Positions 36,201 through 47,309 of a stretch of DNA of 64,000 nt are shown in pieces. The stretch spans positions 9,115,001 through 9,179,000 of the forward strand of contig NC_003075.7 of the NCBI RefSeq assembly GCF_000001735.4, in the 5' to 3' direction. The first letter of the stretch is position 1, and every line of letters starts with the position of its first letter. A program made the translations under genes and the position numbers. The notes beneath the pieces are model-generated. The model was not told the origin of the DNA. It did not search any database and was given only the letters and a program-made list of their open reading frames with translations. This DNA is from Arabidopsis thaliana (lineage: Eukaryota; Streptophyta; Magnoliopsida; Brassicales; Brassicaceae).

Positions 36201-38048
36201 TCCCCGCCGAATTTCTCCAGATGGGGGTTTATCGTTGCTTCCTTCCTCCTCAATCTCCTGGGGTGGTGAACCTTTATCTTAGTGTCGATGGAAACAAACC
36301 GATCAGCCAATTGTTCAGCTTCGAACACCGCTCAGTTCAGTTTATCGAAAAAGCCATCCCTCAAGACGACCAGCTATACAAGTGGGAAGAATTTGAGTTC
36401 CAAGTCAGACTTGCTCATCTTCTGTTCACTTCTTCGAACAAAATCAGCGTTTTAACTAGTAAAATATCACCTGAAAACCTTCTTGAGGCTAAGAAACTCG
36501 CCAGCAGGACTTCGCATCTCTTAAATAGTTGGGCTTATTTAATGAAGTCAATTCAGGCAAATGAGGTACCGTTTGATCAAGCGAGGGACCATCTCTTTGA
36601 GCTTACTCTGAAAAATAGGCTGAAAGAGTGGCTTTTGGAGAAGGTCATCGAAAACCGCAACACTAAGGAATATGACTCTAAAGGGCTTGGAGTGATCCAC
36701 CTCTGTGCCGTCCTAGGATACACTTGGTCAATCCTTCTCTTCTCCTGGGCAAATATATCGTTGGATTTCCGTGATAAGCAGGGTTGGACTGCTCTTCATT
36801 GGGCAGCATACTATGGAAGGTAAACTAACTTGCATATTTCAAGTACTATGAGATTTGCTAATCTTGTATCCGTTTTATTTAATTTACTTTTTTACCAAGT
36901 TTTATTTTTTTTTAAAGGGAGAAAATGGTGGCTGCTCTTCTATCTGCGGGGCAAGGCCAAACCTGGTGACAGACCCTACTAAGGAATTCCTCGGCGGCTG
37001 CACGGCAGCTGATCTGGCACAACAGAAAGGTTATGACGGTTTAGCAGCTTTTCTTGCTGAGAAATGTCTTGTAGCACAGTTCAAGGACATGCAAACGGCT
37101 GGAAACATTAGTGGCAACCTTGAAACCATCAAGGCAGAGAAGTCGTCAAATCCAGGGAATGCAAATGAAGAGGAGCAAAGCCTGAAGGACACTCTAGCGG
37201 CATACAGAACTGCTGCAGAGGCAGCGGCGCGGATTCAGGGAGCGTTCAGGGAGCACGAGCTGAAAGTTAGGTCAAGCGCAGTTAGGTTTGCTAGCAAGGA
37301 AGAAGAAGCCAAAAACATAATAGCCGCGATGAAGATTCAGCACGCGTTTCGCAATTTCGAGGTTCGTAGGAAGATTGCAGCCGCTGCTCGGATTCAGTAT
37401 AGGTTCCAAACATGGAAAATGAGGCGGGAATTTCTGAACATGCGAAAGAAGGCAATTAGGATCCAGGTACAAGCGAAAGCTAATCTTTCTACCGTCTTTA
37501 AGAAAAGAAACGAGAAACTATCTGCAACCGTATAAAACTGTTCTATGGTTTTGAATATGACAATGTTTTGCAGGCTGCGTTTAGAGGTTTCCAAGTAAGA
37601 AGACAGTACCAGAAAATAACATGGTCAGTGGGAGTTCTTGAGAAGGCAATTCTGAGATGGAGACTGAAGAGAAAAGGATTCAGAGGCCTTCAGGTAAGTC
37701 AACCTGACGAGAAGGAAGGGAGTGAGGCGGTGGAGGATTTCTACAAGACAAGCCAGAAACAAGCGGAGGAACGGCTTGAGAGGTCAGTGGTTAAAGTCCA
37801 GGCCATGTTCCGGTCCAAGAAGGCTCAGCAAGATTACAGAAGGATGAAACTGGCTCATGAAGAAGCTCAGGTAAAAATCTTTTGCTGCTTTCTGTTTTCT
37901 TTACTCATTTCAAGTATATTCGTAATAGATTAAACACAATTTCACTTGCAAAATTATGATAATTGGTTATGGTAAATTATAAAATGTAACACAGCTGGAG
38001 TATGATGGGATGCAAGAACTTGATCAAATGGCTACGGAGGAGAGCTGA
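33225..38048 (+). CDS. CAMTA5: Calmodulin-binding transcription activator 5 (apparent frameshift in this copy)
   Basis: A Ca2+/calmodulin-responsive transcription factor that binds CGCG boxes. Thirteen exons chain: 33225-33288, 33715-33840, 33991-34106, 34211-34299, 34420-34465, 34629-34746, 34869-34997, 35086-35144, 35229-35651, 36119-36819, 36918-37466, 37574-37870 and 37995-38048. Domains in order: CG-1 DNA-binding (residues about 25-150), a TIG/IPT-like region starting ILVTGFFHDSF, ankyrin repeats (GWTALHWAAYYGR), IQ motifs (IQGAFREHELKVR, IQHAFRNFEVRRK, IQAAFRGFQVRRQ) and the CaM-binding tail. The exons sum to 2,771 nt, one base short of the 2,772 nt needed for 923 codons plus stop. The missing base falls in exon 11: the conserved frame hits TGA at 36967-36969, while GARPNLVTDPTKEFL continues in the next frame. 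Confidence 0.92.
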
Positions 38049-38569
38049 ATGGAATAATAGAGGAGGAGTGGGTGTGTTGTGTTGTGGAGGAACTGTAAAT
38101 TTGTGCAAATGACGAGGGGCAATTTCGACCTTTTAAGAAGCGGTTTTCAGAAAAGTTTCAAAGGGTGTTGTGGTAAATTGATCCTGGAGCTGGGAAATTT
38201 CCATAGAGCGTCTTGTCGTTAGTTTTTCTTTTTGTTTGGTGGATAGTCTTGTATTGCGTTATGTGACTTGTGAGATTTGACGCTAAAAAGCTAAAACGTT
38301 TTTTAGTTTGTCTAAAAGTTCTCCTGCTTACTGTCTTTCTTCTGTTATATATTTTGGATTTCTGACTTATAATAAATATACTTTAATTTTGTGTCTGTCA
38401 CAATCTGTTTTTTTTTTTAATCTAATAAAGATACAGTTTGTCAAAACCATGAAACAAATATACGTGATGAAACTAGAGACGCAATCTTCGTCCTTTGATG
38501 AATATTGGTGAAGTACAAATGTCTTTTCCACAAAACTTTTGTTACAGGCTGCTCTTAAATTCTTCATGT
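38049..38569. other. Convergent 3' intergenic region, CAMTA5 / LPD2
   Basis: Contains the 3'UTRs of both genes. ORFs at 38308-38511 and 38367-38567 look like chance. Nothing else seen. Confidence 0.6.
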
Positions 38570-41500
38570 TTACACAGTAACTTTCACACTTTGTGCTGTT
38601 ACTGAAGCTGGACTATCGACCTGAAATTGATATAGACAGGAGTTGCTTGCCTTTTAATCGAGATTCGATGTCTATTGATTAGAGAATGCAAATGTAGATT
38701 CTTGTATTTTACCTTGGCTGCTTTAAACAGTTCGTCTACAACTTCAGACAGTGTTGGATGTGCATGAACAGCAAGTTTTATGTCCTGCATTTATCATCAC
38801 ACAAAGACACACAAAAAAAGCTCACAATCTAAAGTCCTATGATCAATACCGGAGAGAGGTTAGTTTGCAGCCAGACCTGAATACGTGTTCCTAAAGCAAT
38901 CGCGTTTGATGCTTCATGGATAAGATCAGCAGCATGCAATCCAAATATATGAACTCCAAGGATTTCACCATTGTCAGGTCTGTATATCATCTGTTCACAT
39001 GAAGAGAGTGTTCAGATATCTTATCTTCGCAAGTCACTCCAGAACTATATACAACTATCTTTTTTTATTTCAATTTTTGGTTCTTCTCTTCACCTTAGCG
39101 AGTCCTTCTCCTTCATTTTCGGCTAGGGCCTTTGTGTTTGCCTTGAAACTTGTCTTGGCGATACTTACTTTGAATCCCTCTTTCTCAGCTTTCTCTCTCG
39201 CTTGAGGCTGGGAATTGCATTAAAGATTACCGAAATCATAAATTAGGATTGCAATTTTTTAAAAACCAATCCACTAAGAGTGTCTAGAGGTTACCTCTGT
39301 CAATCCCACCATACTTATTTCAGGATGAGTAAAACAAGCAGCTGGGATGCTAAGATGATTAAGCACATGATCTCTACCTGTGACTTGCTCCACCACTAGC
39401 CAACACAAGTAGATGCATAGAGTTTAATAAAGGTCAATCTAACGTATTCAGTGTAGAAAAGGAAAAACAAAAGAAAGATGCATTTGGAGTGAAATATTGA
39501 TAAAACCATTTACCAGAAATTCCTTGAGCACTAGCTGCATGAGCAAGCATCAGTTTACCATTGGCATCACCGATGCAGTACAAGTGGGGAACCTATCAAC
39601 CAAGAGTGACTCAGTAGCTTAAAAATATATAACTTTTGGTAAGAAATAAGCTATATGAAAGAAAACTCCACTAACCAGCTTTCCATTTCCATCAATAACA
39701 CGCATTCGCTCATCAACTGGTATAAAACCTCTTTGTGTGGTAACATTGATCTGTGAGGAAATCACAGCTTTTATTATTTCTTTAGTAACCAAATAAGGTC
39801 CTCAGGGAACGAAAATGAAAACATATTCATAAGGAATGGGGTTTATTGTTAATTCATACATTTTCCAGGCCAAGACCATTGGTGAATGGAGCTCTTCCAG
39901 TAGCAATTAGAGCAGCGTCAACCTTGAACAAGGAACTTATGGTCAAACTTTCAGTGCAGGCAAAAAACACATGAAAGTCTCAAATGTGATTGTAACTCCA
40001 AGACATTCTATTATTATTATTATTATTTTAATTTTTAGGAAAAGATCTGATTTTATAATACGAAAAGCCCTGGCTAACCTACAAAAGTATGCATGTCATT
40101 GATTTATATACTTTGCATGTGAAAAGAACATGTGTGAGAGTAACTAGACAACTATTTTCTCTTGTAAATTTTCAGATATCTGCAGAACATTTTGTTACCT
40201 CCAAAGTATCCTTGGGTTCCTTGGTTTTGGCATCAATTAGTTCAATCAGCACTGGTTTCCCATCCTTTGCTGGAGTGATCTGTAAAGAAGCGTTAACAAA
40301 AAAAATTCGTAAACCCACTGTGTAAGGAAGATATCTAATTTAAAATGCATGAGACAAAAAGGCTTACTTTGCTTGCAAATACTCCAGTATGGTAGTCAAT
40401 TTTTCTTGTATTTATTAGAACCCTTTGAGCCAGCTTACTGATCTCAGGATCAAATCCAGGCATTAGTTGATCCAGTGCCTCAATAAAAGTTACCTGTAAA
40501 AAAAAAAAAGAGTTCCCCTGAGCTTGGTCACTTCCTGGAGTTGCAGAGCATCACAAACCTTAAGCAAAATATAGCTATCGCCCATTTGCTCGATCAGGTT
40601 ACCAATACAACAACATCCTAAGAGCCTTTTGTTACTATTGAGAGAAAACAGAAAACTAAAGAGAACGCAAAAAACAACACACTATCACACCAGTGCAAAT
40701 CATTAGCACAAAATCAAAATGTTACCTCACTTCCAAGGGCCGTGTAAACATCACTGAACTCAAGACCGATATAACCACTTCCTACTATCGCAATCCAGTC
40801 AGGAACGGACTCCAATTTCAATGCATGATCACTTGTGATAACAGTCTTTCCTGCAGCACAAAATATGAGGAATATTAGGGTACTTGCTATACTAAAAGAA
40901 ATGAGAAGCTTTGGTTTTTGAGGCAACTCCCCTTTCACATATCATTTATACAAAAACACATACCATCAACTTCAATTCCTTTCGGGACGAACGGTACAGA
41001 TCCAGTTGCGATGATTATATCTTTTCCGGTGATAATATTGTCACCATATTTAACCTTTTGTGGGCCCTGCAAAGTGCACAAAAGACTAAAGAGTATTAGG
41101 ATCACCACATAACAACGACCTATCATTTGGAGTTTATATAGTCAACCAAAGACAATAACATACTGACCAGAACAGCGCCAAACCCTGTCAATATGTCAAC
41201 ACCAAGTGCCTTCATAGAATTGGTGAGATTATTCCTAATTTTGGTAGCCAGGTTACTTGCGTGGTCAGCCACACCTTGGCGGTCATAACCAGCAGCTGAA
41301 ACCTGTTTTCCAAGGGAGTCAATGGAAGGAAACAAGAGTCAAGGCCAGGAAGATGATACTTGCTTCACAATGATTTGAGATCAAAATTGAGCGTCTACAA
41401 TTGCATTCTACAGGAATTTTTACTACCTGCAAACCAAAAGCCTTCATGTGATGTTCGTTCTGGAGTTCCCTCATCCTACCACTAACAGCAAGTAGAGCTT

Positions 41501-42133
41501 TGGAAGGCACACAGCCTCTGTTAACGCAAGTACCTCCAACAACATCTCCTTCAATGATAGCAGTTTTGAGTCCCTATACAACGTTATCAAAACAACAATC
41601 ACTCGATGAGATCATGAATACCGTAAAGAAATACAGTAATAGCTAGTACGATTCCAAAATTGGCATATTGAAGAAGATGTTGCAAAGCATTCCTGAACCA
41701 TCTCTATCAAACAAAGCATATGATTCCACTATCAATTTGATCCAGAGTATTGGCAAAGCATAGAATCATAATCGAACTTGAATTCTTCCTAATTAATAAG
41801 AGGAAGAAAGAGGACCTTCTCGACGGCGTGCAATGCAGCTCCATGGCCACCAACTCCAGCTCCGATAATGATCAAATCATAATCGAATGATTTCGATGGA
41901 GCTCCATTTCCAGCGGAAGAAGAAGCAGCGGCGGAGACTTCGATTCTCCTACTCTGAATATGGAAACGGCACGAGGTCAATTGCTTCGACGGAGAGAAGC
42001 AAAACGCTTCTCGCCGGAGTCCACAGAACCGGAGATTTCTCGGCGTAGAAGGAGCTGCGTTGGATGAACAAAGCGTACGATTCGCTAAAGGAAGCGATGC
42101 TTGTGAGAAGGAAAGAGAAAGAACCGATTGCAT
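38570..42133 (-). CDS. LPD2: Plastidial dihydrolipoamide dehydrogenase (E3 of plastid pyruvate dehydrogenase)
   Basis: A flavoprotein that reoxidises dihydrolipoamide on E2 using NAD+, supplying acetyl-CoA for plastid fatty-acid synthesis. The start [20 protein letters not shown] is at 42133 and opens a Ser/Arg-rich chloroplast transit peptide. Then follow the FAD fold ([20 protein letters not shown]), the redox-active disulfide [16 protein letters not shown] (near 41505-41575), the NAD fold ([18 protein letters not shown]) and a C-terminal dimerisation domain with the catalytic His-Glu region [14 protein letters not shown]. The last exon, 38570-38620, encodes 16 codons plus TAA. About 15 exons give roughly 567 residues. 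The frame is open upstream to an ATG at 42322, which would add 63 residues not resembling a transit peptide, so 42133 is preferred. The gene is divergent from OEP16-2. Confidence 0.93.
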
Positions 42134-42544
42134 TGTGTACGAGAGAGTGAATGAGAGATCTGTGTAGAGAAAAAGGGAGTGACGGAGATGACAAGTCTGT
42201 ACTAGTCTCACTCCGACGAGCGGAGGCGGAGATATCAAAGCGGAGATGACACGTGTCACGTTTCTCGTCTTTAAACCGGAGATTTCAAAATTCCCGGCTA
42301 TAATATCCAACTCTGAGCCCATTGGGCCTTTTATTTCTCGGTCTGCCTGACGTTATCTTGTGAGAGCCACGTGGGGAAGGAGAACGGCGAACAGTTCAAA
42401 CGGCAGACTCCGACACGTGTGGAAAAGCAGAACACGTGTCAAAAGAACGCTGTTCTGTTTCACAATCTTCTCCTTACTTGTTGTTGAAGAGAGAAGTATT
42501 AACAGAGAAAGAGAGAAGCAACAAGTGAAGAAAGAAAGAAAAAA
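42134..42544. promoter_or_regulatory. Bidirectional LPD2 / OEP16-2 promoter with four G-boxes
   Basis: A 411-bp region between the divergent start codons. CACGTG cores lie at 42250-42255, 42368-42373, 42414-42419 and 42433-42438; several read ACACGTGTC or CCACGTGG, the ABRE/G-box form bound by ABI5-type bZIPs. Three of the four sit within 180 bp of the OEP16-2 ATG. OEP16-2 is, as I recall, seed- and ABA-linked, so the cluster fits it. The 5' leaders of both genes are included. Confidence 0.65.
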
Positions 42545-43738
42545 ATGGAGAAGAGTGGAGGAAGAATTGTAATGGATGAGATAAGAAGCTTTGAGAAGGC
42601 ACACTTGTTCGATCTTGGTCATCCTCTTCTTAACCGTATCGCAGATTCCTTCGTTAAAGCCGCCGGAGTAAGTTTTCATCCATATCTCTTCGTTTCCCTG
42701 TCGTATATGCATGTAACATATATGTAGTAACATAGCTTAATATGGATTAACTATGAAGGTGGGAGCTTTACAAGCCGTGTCAAGGGAAGCTTACTTTACC
42801 GTGGTTGACGGTAAGAAACTCCGGCGGGTTTCTTCTTACTTATGATTTATATGTATAAGAAATGAGTATGTAATGTAAGAGTGAAAATGAATAAATAGAG
42901 AACGTACTTTAGTTTGATTATACATTTTAGGGGCAGGTTTTGACTCGAACAACGTGGGTCCACCGTCGGAGATTACAGGGAACAAGAAACATAGGTTCCC
43001 TAATCTCAGAGGTCCGTAACATAATTGTATCATATTTGGTTGATGATCTTATGTAATCAGCATTATGTTTATCTTAATGATGTTTTATCGTTGTTTTCTT
43101 AATCAGGGGAAAGCAGCAAATCTCTTGATGCATTGGTGAGTTTATTACAATCGCTAATTATTAGCCTTTTATTATTCGTCAAATATTCGTGTGCTAGTGT
43201 GCTAGTGTGTTCATATCTAAGTGTTGCAAAATAATACATAAAGAATGGTCGTAACTCATAAGGTTTCTTGTTAGTTAACTGAAAATGTTTAAATTTGTTG
43301 GCCTATAGGTGAAGAACACAGGAAAAGAATCTCTCCAATGGGGTGAGTTTATATATGAATTTGATTAAGTTAACGCTTCACGATTAACGTTGGAAAGAGA
43401 TTTAATGATTTGGGAATGGTAGGGCTAGCGGCAGGGTTATACTCAGGTATCACTTACGGTATGACAGAGGTTCGTGGAGGAGCTCATGATTGGGTTAGTC
43501 TAATTAATTTGACTTGTGTCATTTTGTTTTCATCAACGAACAAATGATGAACATGATCTTTAATTAGTATGTAATTTGATATGTGTCACAGCGGAACAGC
43601 GCGGTAGCTGGAGCATTGACAGGAGCGGCAATGGCTATGACGACGTCTGAGAGGACAAGCCATGAGCAAGTGGTTCAGTCTGCTCTCACTGGAGCAGCTA
43701 TTTCCACCGCTGCTAATCTCCTTTCTAGCGTTTTCTAG
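42545..43738 (+). CDS. OEP16-2: Outer envelope pore protein OEP16-2 (seed form)
   Basis: A member of the Tim17/Tim22/Tim23/PRAT family that forms an amino-acid-selective channel in the plastid outer envelope. The start MEKSGGRIVMDEIRSFEK is at 42545; exon 1 is 42545-42667 and the stop TAG is at 43736-43738. About seven short exons join to 178 residues. Gly/Ala-rich helices expected for PRAT proteins are seen: WGLAAGLYSGITYGMTEVRG and, near the end, AVAGALTGAAMAMT and ALTGAAISTAANLLSS. A hydrophilic insertion (DGAGFDSNNVGPPSEITGN) between the first two helices is characteristic of the S-type isoform. The promoter carries a G-box cluster. Confidence 0.92.
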
Positions 43739-44456
43739 ATGATTTGTATTAGAAGCTTTAATGCATAAGGGTTGTTTCATGTATCAGTTATGTTTCTTTT
43801 TGTGAAAACGAATTCGCTAAAGGTCTACTAAGATCTTTTCCTGAAACTCTCGAAGCTGGAGAGAGATCGTTTTGTTATCTGTTTGGAAAATATTTGCACT
43901 ATATATATCTTGAGTAGTACCTATTACGTAACCTTATCTATTTGGATAAAAATGCGGGTCTTGTGGGCTCGCTGCACAGACAATAACCCGTGAGGCAGCG
44001 TAACAACAAAAACGACATTCGTGTTGGAAATCAAAATGGTGACGCTCATGTGAAGGTGAATAATATTTGTCATTGAATAGAGAAACGACTTTCAATGTAC
44101 CAACAAAAAAGTTATAATGGTGAAATTGAAGTTTGTCACAGCTAAATTCAAATTTAGACTTTAACAAAAAAAGTACATTCAAAGTTGAGACTTTAACAAC
44201 AAATAATGAGGAAATACGACTTACGAACCTGCAAACATATCCTTACAAGAGATAAATGGTACCAAAAACAATGAGATTTCTAGTTAAAAAACCATATGAA
44301 TATTAAAATACTGCATGTCTTCTTACATGTGTTGTTCCACACATTTTTTGGTGGTTAGATCTTCTGAGAATTTGTTGTACGTAAGATCAGAAAAATCAAA
44401 AAAGTTTAAGAAACATGTTTATTTGGCAGATGTTTGGAACTCAAAGGAGGAAACTC
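43739..44456. other. Intergenic region, OEP16-2 3' / LRR pseudogene 3'
   Basis: The OEP16-2 3'UTR occupies the first part. The remainder is AT-rich. No malectin-like or kinase exons are seen here, although an intact LRR receptor kinase of this family would continue in this direction on the minus strand. Confidence 0.55.
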
Positions 44457-46547
44457 ACATTATATCTCTATCTTTCTCTTTTGACATCCAGCTTGGAATT
44501 GATCCGTTTAGCATATTTCCACTGAGATACCTGCAAGAACAAATTATTTCCAGTAAGATAGTTTCATGAACAATTACTTCAACAACACAACATCTCTAAC
44601 AAACCAAAGATAGATAATATGATGATAGTCTTACATATTTTCCACATCTCTAAGCTCCTCATACGAGCTAGGTATTGCTCCTGTTAGTTTGTTTCACTCT
44701 TGCATCCTTTGGGGTTCCTTTGGTTTGTATCATTTCCTCTATCAGAAAATAAGTTAGTATATAACTTACAAGAGTGTTAAGTTGGTGGTATTTGTTCCAA
44801 GGTATGATGGGAGCTCTCCTTTCAGATTTATATTTCTCAAAACCCTGCAAAAAGACAAACATCAATGAACATTAAATCTCAGCACCAGTAAAGTTGTTTT
44901 GTAATTCAGTCAAATTTAAAGACTCACAATTGCCTCATCTGTGTCATGCTCTGTAGTGGTGGAAAGAAAAATTCAGGTCCAGTCATATCGCTTATCATTC
45001 TGAAAATTATATTGAGCCTAAGTCAATAAACACTCTAGATAAATATATATGATAAAACACTACTACATAGACTACTTACAAATCTTTCAGCTTTGTGAGA
45101 TGAGCGATTGACAAAGGTATAGGTCCAGATAACCCACTTGCATAGAGAACCCTGAGGCAGACATACATCAGACCCATCATTAGCAAGCAGTTAAAAGACT
45201 TAAAACATACACCAAAGAGTAATCTGTAAAAAAAGGATCTTATATACAGACTCTCAAGTTCTGTCCACTTGTCAATGACCTCTAAACTGATTGTCACTTA
45301 TACGGCTGTTTACAAAGCCAAATAAAACATTAGAATCTCAAAGTATGCAAATATTTATATAACTTGTTTAAACAACAAGGATACTAACAAAATCCTCATG
45401 TTGGTCAGTTTTGAGAATGACACGGAATTTGTTTGAGCTCAGAAAGCTGACAAAAAAGCAATCAAGGGTTTTTAGTGTGAACAGAACAAAACAAGCAGCA
45501 ATCCGAAACACACAAATGCGGAACTCATTGCTTACAGTCGTTTAAGGTTCGAGAGTCTCCCAAGCTCTGGGGGCAGTGTTCCAGAAAGCTGGTTATTTTC
45601 CAAGACACTACAAATAGGTTCAAAGACTGAATTATTTACTAGCAAAGGGTATCATGATCAAAACTTGAAACAATGTAAGGAATGAACTAACTACCAAACC
45701 AAAATGAATAACAGAAAGTTTTAAATGAATTGTGACACCTTTTCTTGTATTCAGATAGTTACTTAAACACATTCCTAACTTTCATATGCAAAAGGAGTTT
45801 GGCTGAAGGGAGAAAGACTTTTGCATGATATGTATCAGCCAAATCTAGATGCATAGCCCAAAGTAGAGAGTATTTTGTTTCAAGAATACATAAGAGGCAG
45901 GGCAATCAGTTATTAACAAAAATCAAGAGTAGATTAATTAATGTCCTTACTATGTAATTAAAAGAATCAGGTCATAGTAAAGTCTTAGAAATAGCAATGT
46001 CAATGAAGAGCATAAATACTGCAGGACACTCAATATTTGACCACAAATGAACACTCATATTTTCATAATGAACTCTGAATTTATGTAGACACAAGAACAA
46101 TAGCTTCAGATTAACTAAACCAACTTTAACTCAACCAAACAACATCGAAAAGTTTGTACTCACAGTCTTTCGAGCGTGATAATGTTTCCAATCTCCTTGG
46201 GGATAGGACCAGTTAACCGGTTTCCAAGAAGCGTGCTGCATTTCGCCAACAACATCCAAGATAATGTATATAAATGAGTACACACATAATCAGAGACATC
46301 ATATACATTTTCATATATATAAGTACACGTTAATATGTCCTTACATGTTTACAAGTGGCAGGAGTCCCCATTCTGAAGGAATAGAACCACTCAAGTGGCG
46401 AGATTTCTGTAAAAGACTCAACGAAAATAGTCAATTCAAGACCTAAGATGCACAATCTGGCAGTGGATCAAGAATAACTATACGACAATACGTTTTTACT
46501 TACATCTCTTGCAGAAATGGAAGCCCTACAAGCTCTTTGGGAAGAGA

Positions 46548-46590
46548 CCCTTGGAGATATGTCAAAAGATACCCTTGGAGATATGTTCAA
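46548..46590 (-). repeat. 24-bp in-frame tandem duplication in an LRR exon
   Basis: CCCTTGGAGATATGT starts at 46548 and again at 46572, a 24-bp period. In the minus-strand LRR frame it gives two copies of TYLQG before SLPKELVG. An in-frame TGA precedes the first copy. Confidence 0.8.
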
Positions 46591-46607
46591 TAAATTTATT
46601 AACATGT

Positions 46608-46967
46608 ATGTGACGTCTCAAATACTGCAGACAAACGATACACATGTAGATGCCAAAAACAATAATAAAAACACATCGAAAACGTATACAAATGGGCACA
46701 AACAATTGAGACCCACATATTTTACTGGGCCGAACACCAAGTCAAAGAAATACGACCCAAAATGTGCAGAATCGTTGACTCTTGTTTATTTATTATTTTC
46801 TGTAAACTATAGCCGCAAATTAAACATGAAATGTCAAAGAGAAATAGAAATATTACATGCTCGTGATATGGCATATGTTTCCGGTGCAATTGCAGGTGAT
46901 AATGTCTTCGGATCCTGCAGGAGCGGTTAGATTTCTCCATCCCCCTCCAGTATTTGAGACGTCACAT
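46608..46967. repeat. 20-bp perfect inverted repeat inside the LRR pseudogene
   Basis: 46608-46627 is the exact reverse complement of 46948-46967. The latter encodes (minus strand) the CDVSNT part of the N-cap. The former is an antisense copy located 320 bp further along the gene, just before the LPKEL exon. Flanking TTAA sequences are also partly shared. Confidence 0.85.
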
Positions 46968-47309
46968 GGATTAACATTGTAATTCCATTTAGTGTTCCAT
47001 CAATTTCTCCCCAATAATTCTTAAAACCTCCACTGCAAAAATTAGAAAATAAAGCATAAATCAAAATGACCTAAAACTAAAACAAAACTTTGATTTCCAT
47101 TGATAGATATACCAAGCCAAACTATCAGCAAGTAACAACAAACAAGCCGAAGAGAAAATGTGAAATTAGACCTAACATATTTATAAGCAACCATAACCGT
47201 AAACAATAAATAAATAAAACATACATTCTTCGTCGGGCAAGTTTGGTGGTTCCATTGCAAAACCATAAAAAAGGAACAAAATCAACAACGAAAGTATTAT
47301 TGACTCCAT

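Larger units (their letters stand above)
44457..47309 (-). pseudogene. Degenerate LRR receptor-kinase ectodomain (LRR-VIII-like), kinase missing
   Basis: I associate this with AT4G16162, often listed as an LRR protein. Minus-strand exons read as a signal peptide (47225-47309, MESIILSLLILFLFYGFA), then a cysteine-pair N-cap (NPCDVSNTGGGWRN, CNCTGNICHIT), then LRR exons: LPKELVGLPFLQEM; HLSGSIPSEWGLLPLV; LLGNRLTGPIPKEIGN; LENNQLSGTLPPELG; SGLSGPIPLSIAHLTKL; ISDMTGPEFFFPPLQ; NINLKGELPSYLGTN; KLTGAIPSSYEELRDV; GNMLNGSIPSWMSKE. One LRR per ~70-nt exon is the pattern of LRR-VIII receptors. It is broken: in-frame TAA at 46989-46991 with a frame change, a stop before the KEL exon, frame changes near 45421-45440 and 45265-45275, a TGA before KLTG, and no malectin or kinase exons. 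A truncated protein from the 46.2-45.5 kb exons cannot be excluded. Confidence 0.8.

Noticed and set aside
40015..40030. TTA/ATT trinucleotide run in an LPD2 intron
   Set aside because: An ordinary short microsatellite with no sign of function.
46517..46930. 137-codon plus-strand ORF across the LRR pseudogene
   Set aside because: It is antisense to recognisable LRR exons and crosses their introns; the sequence has no domain of its own.
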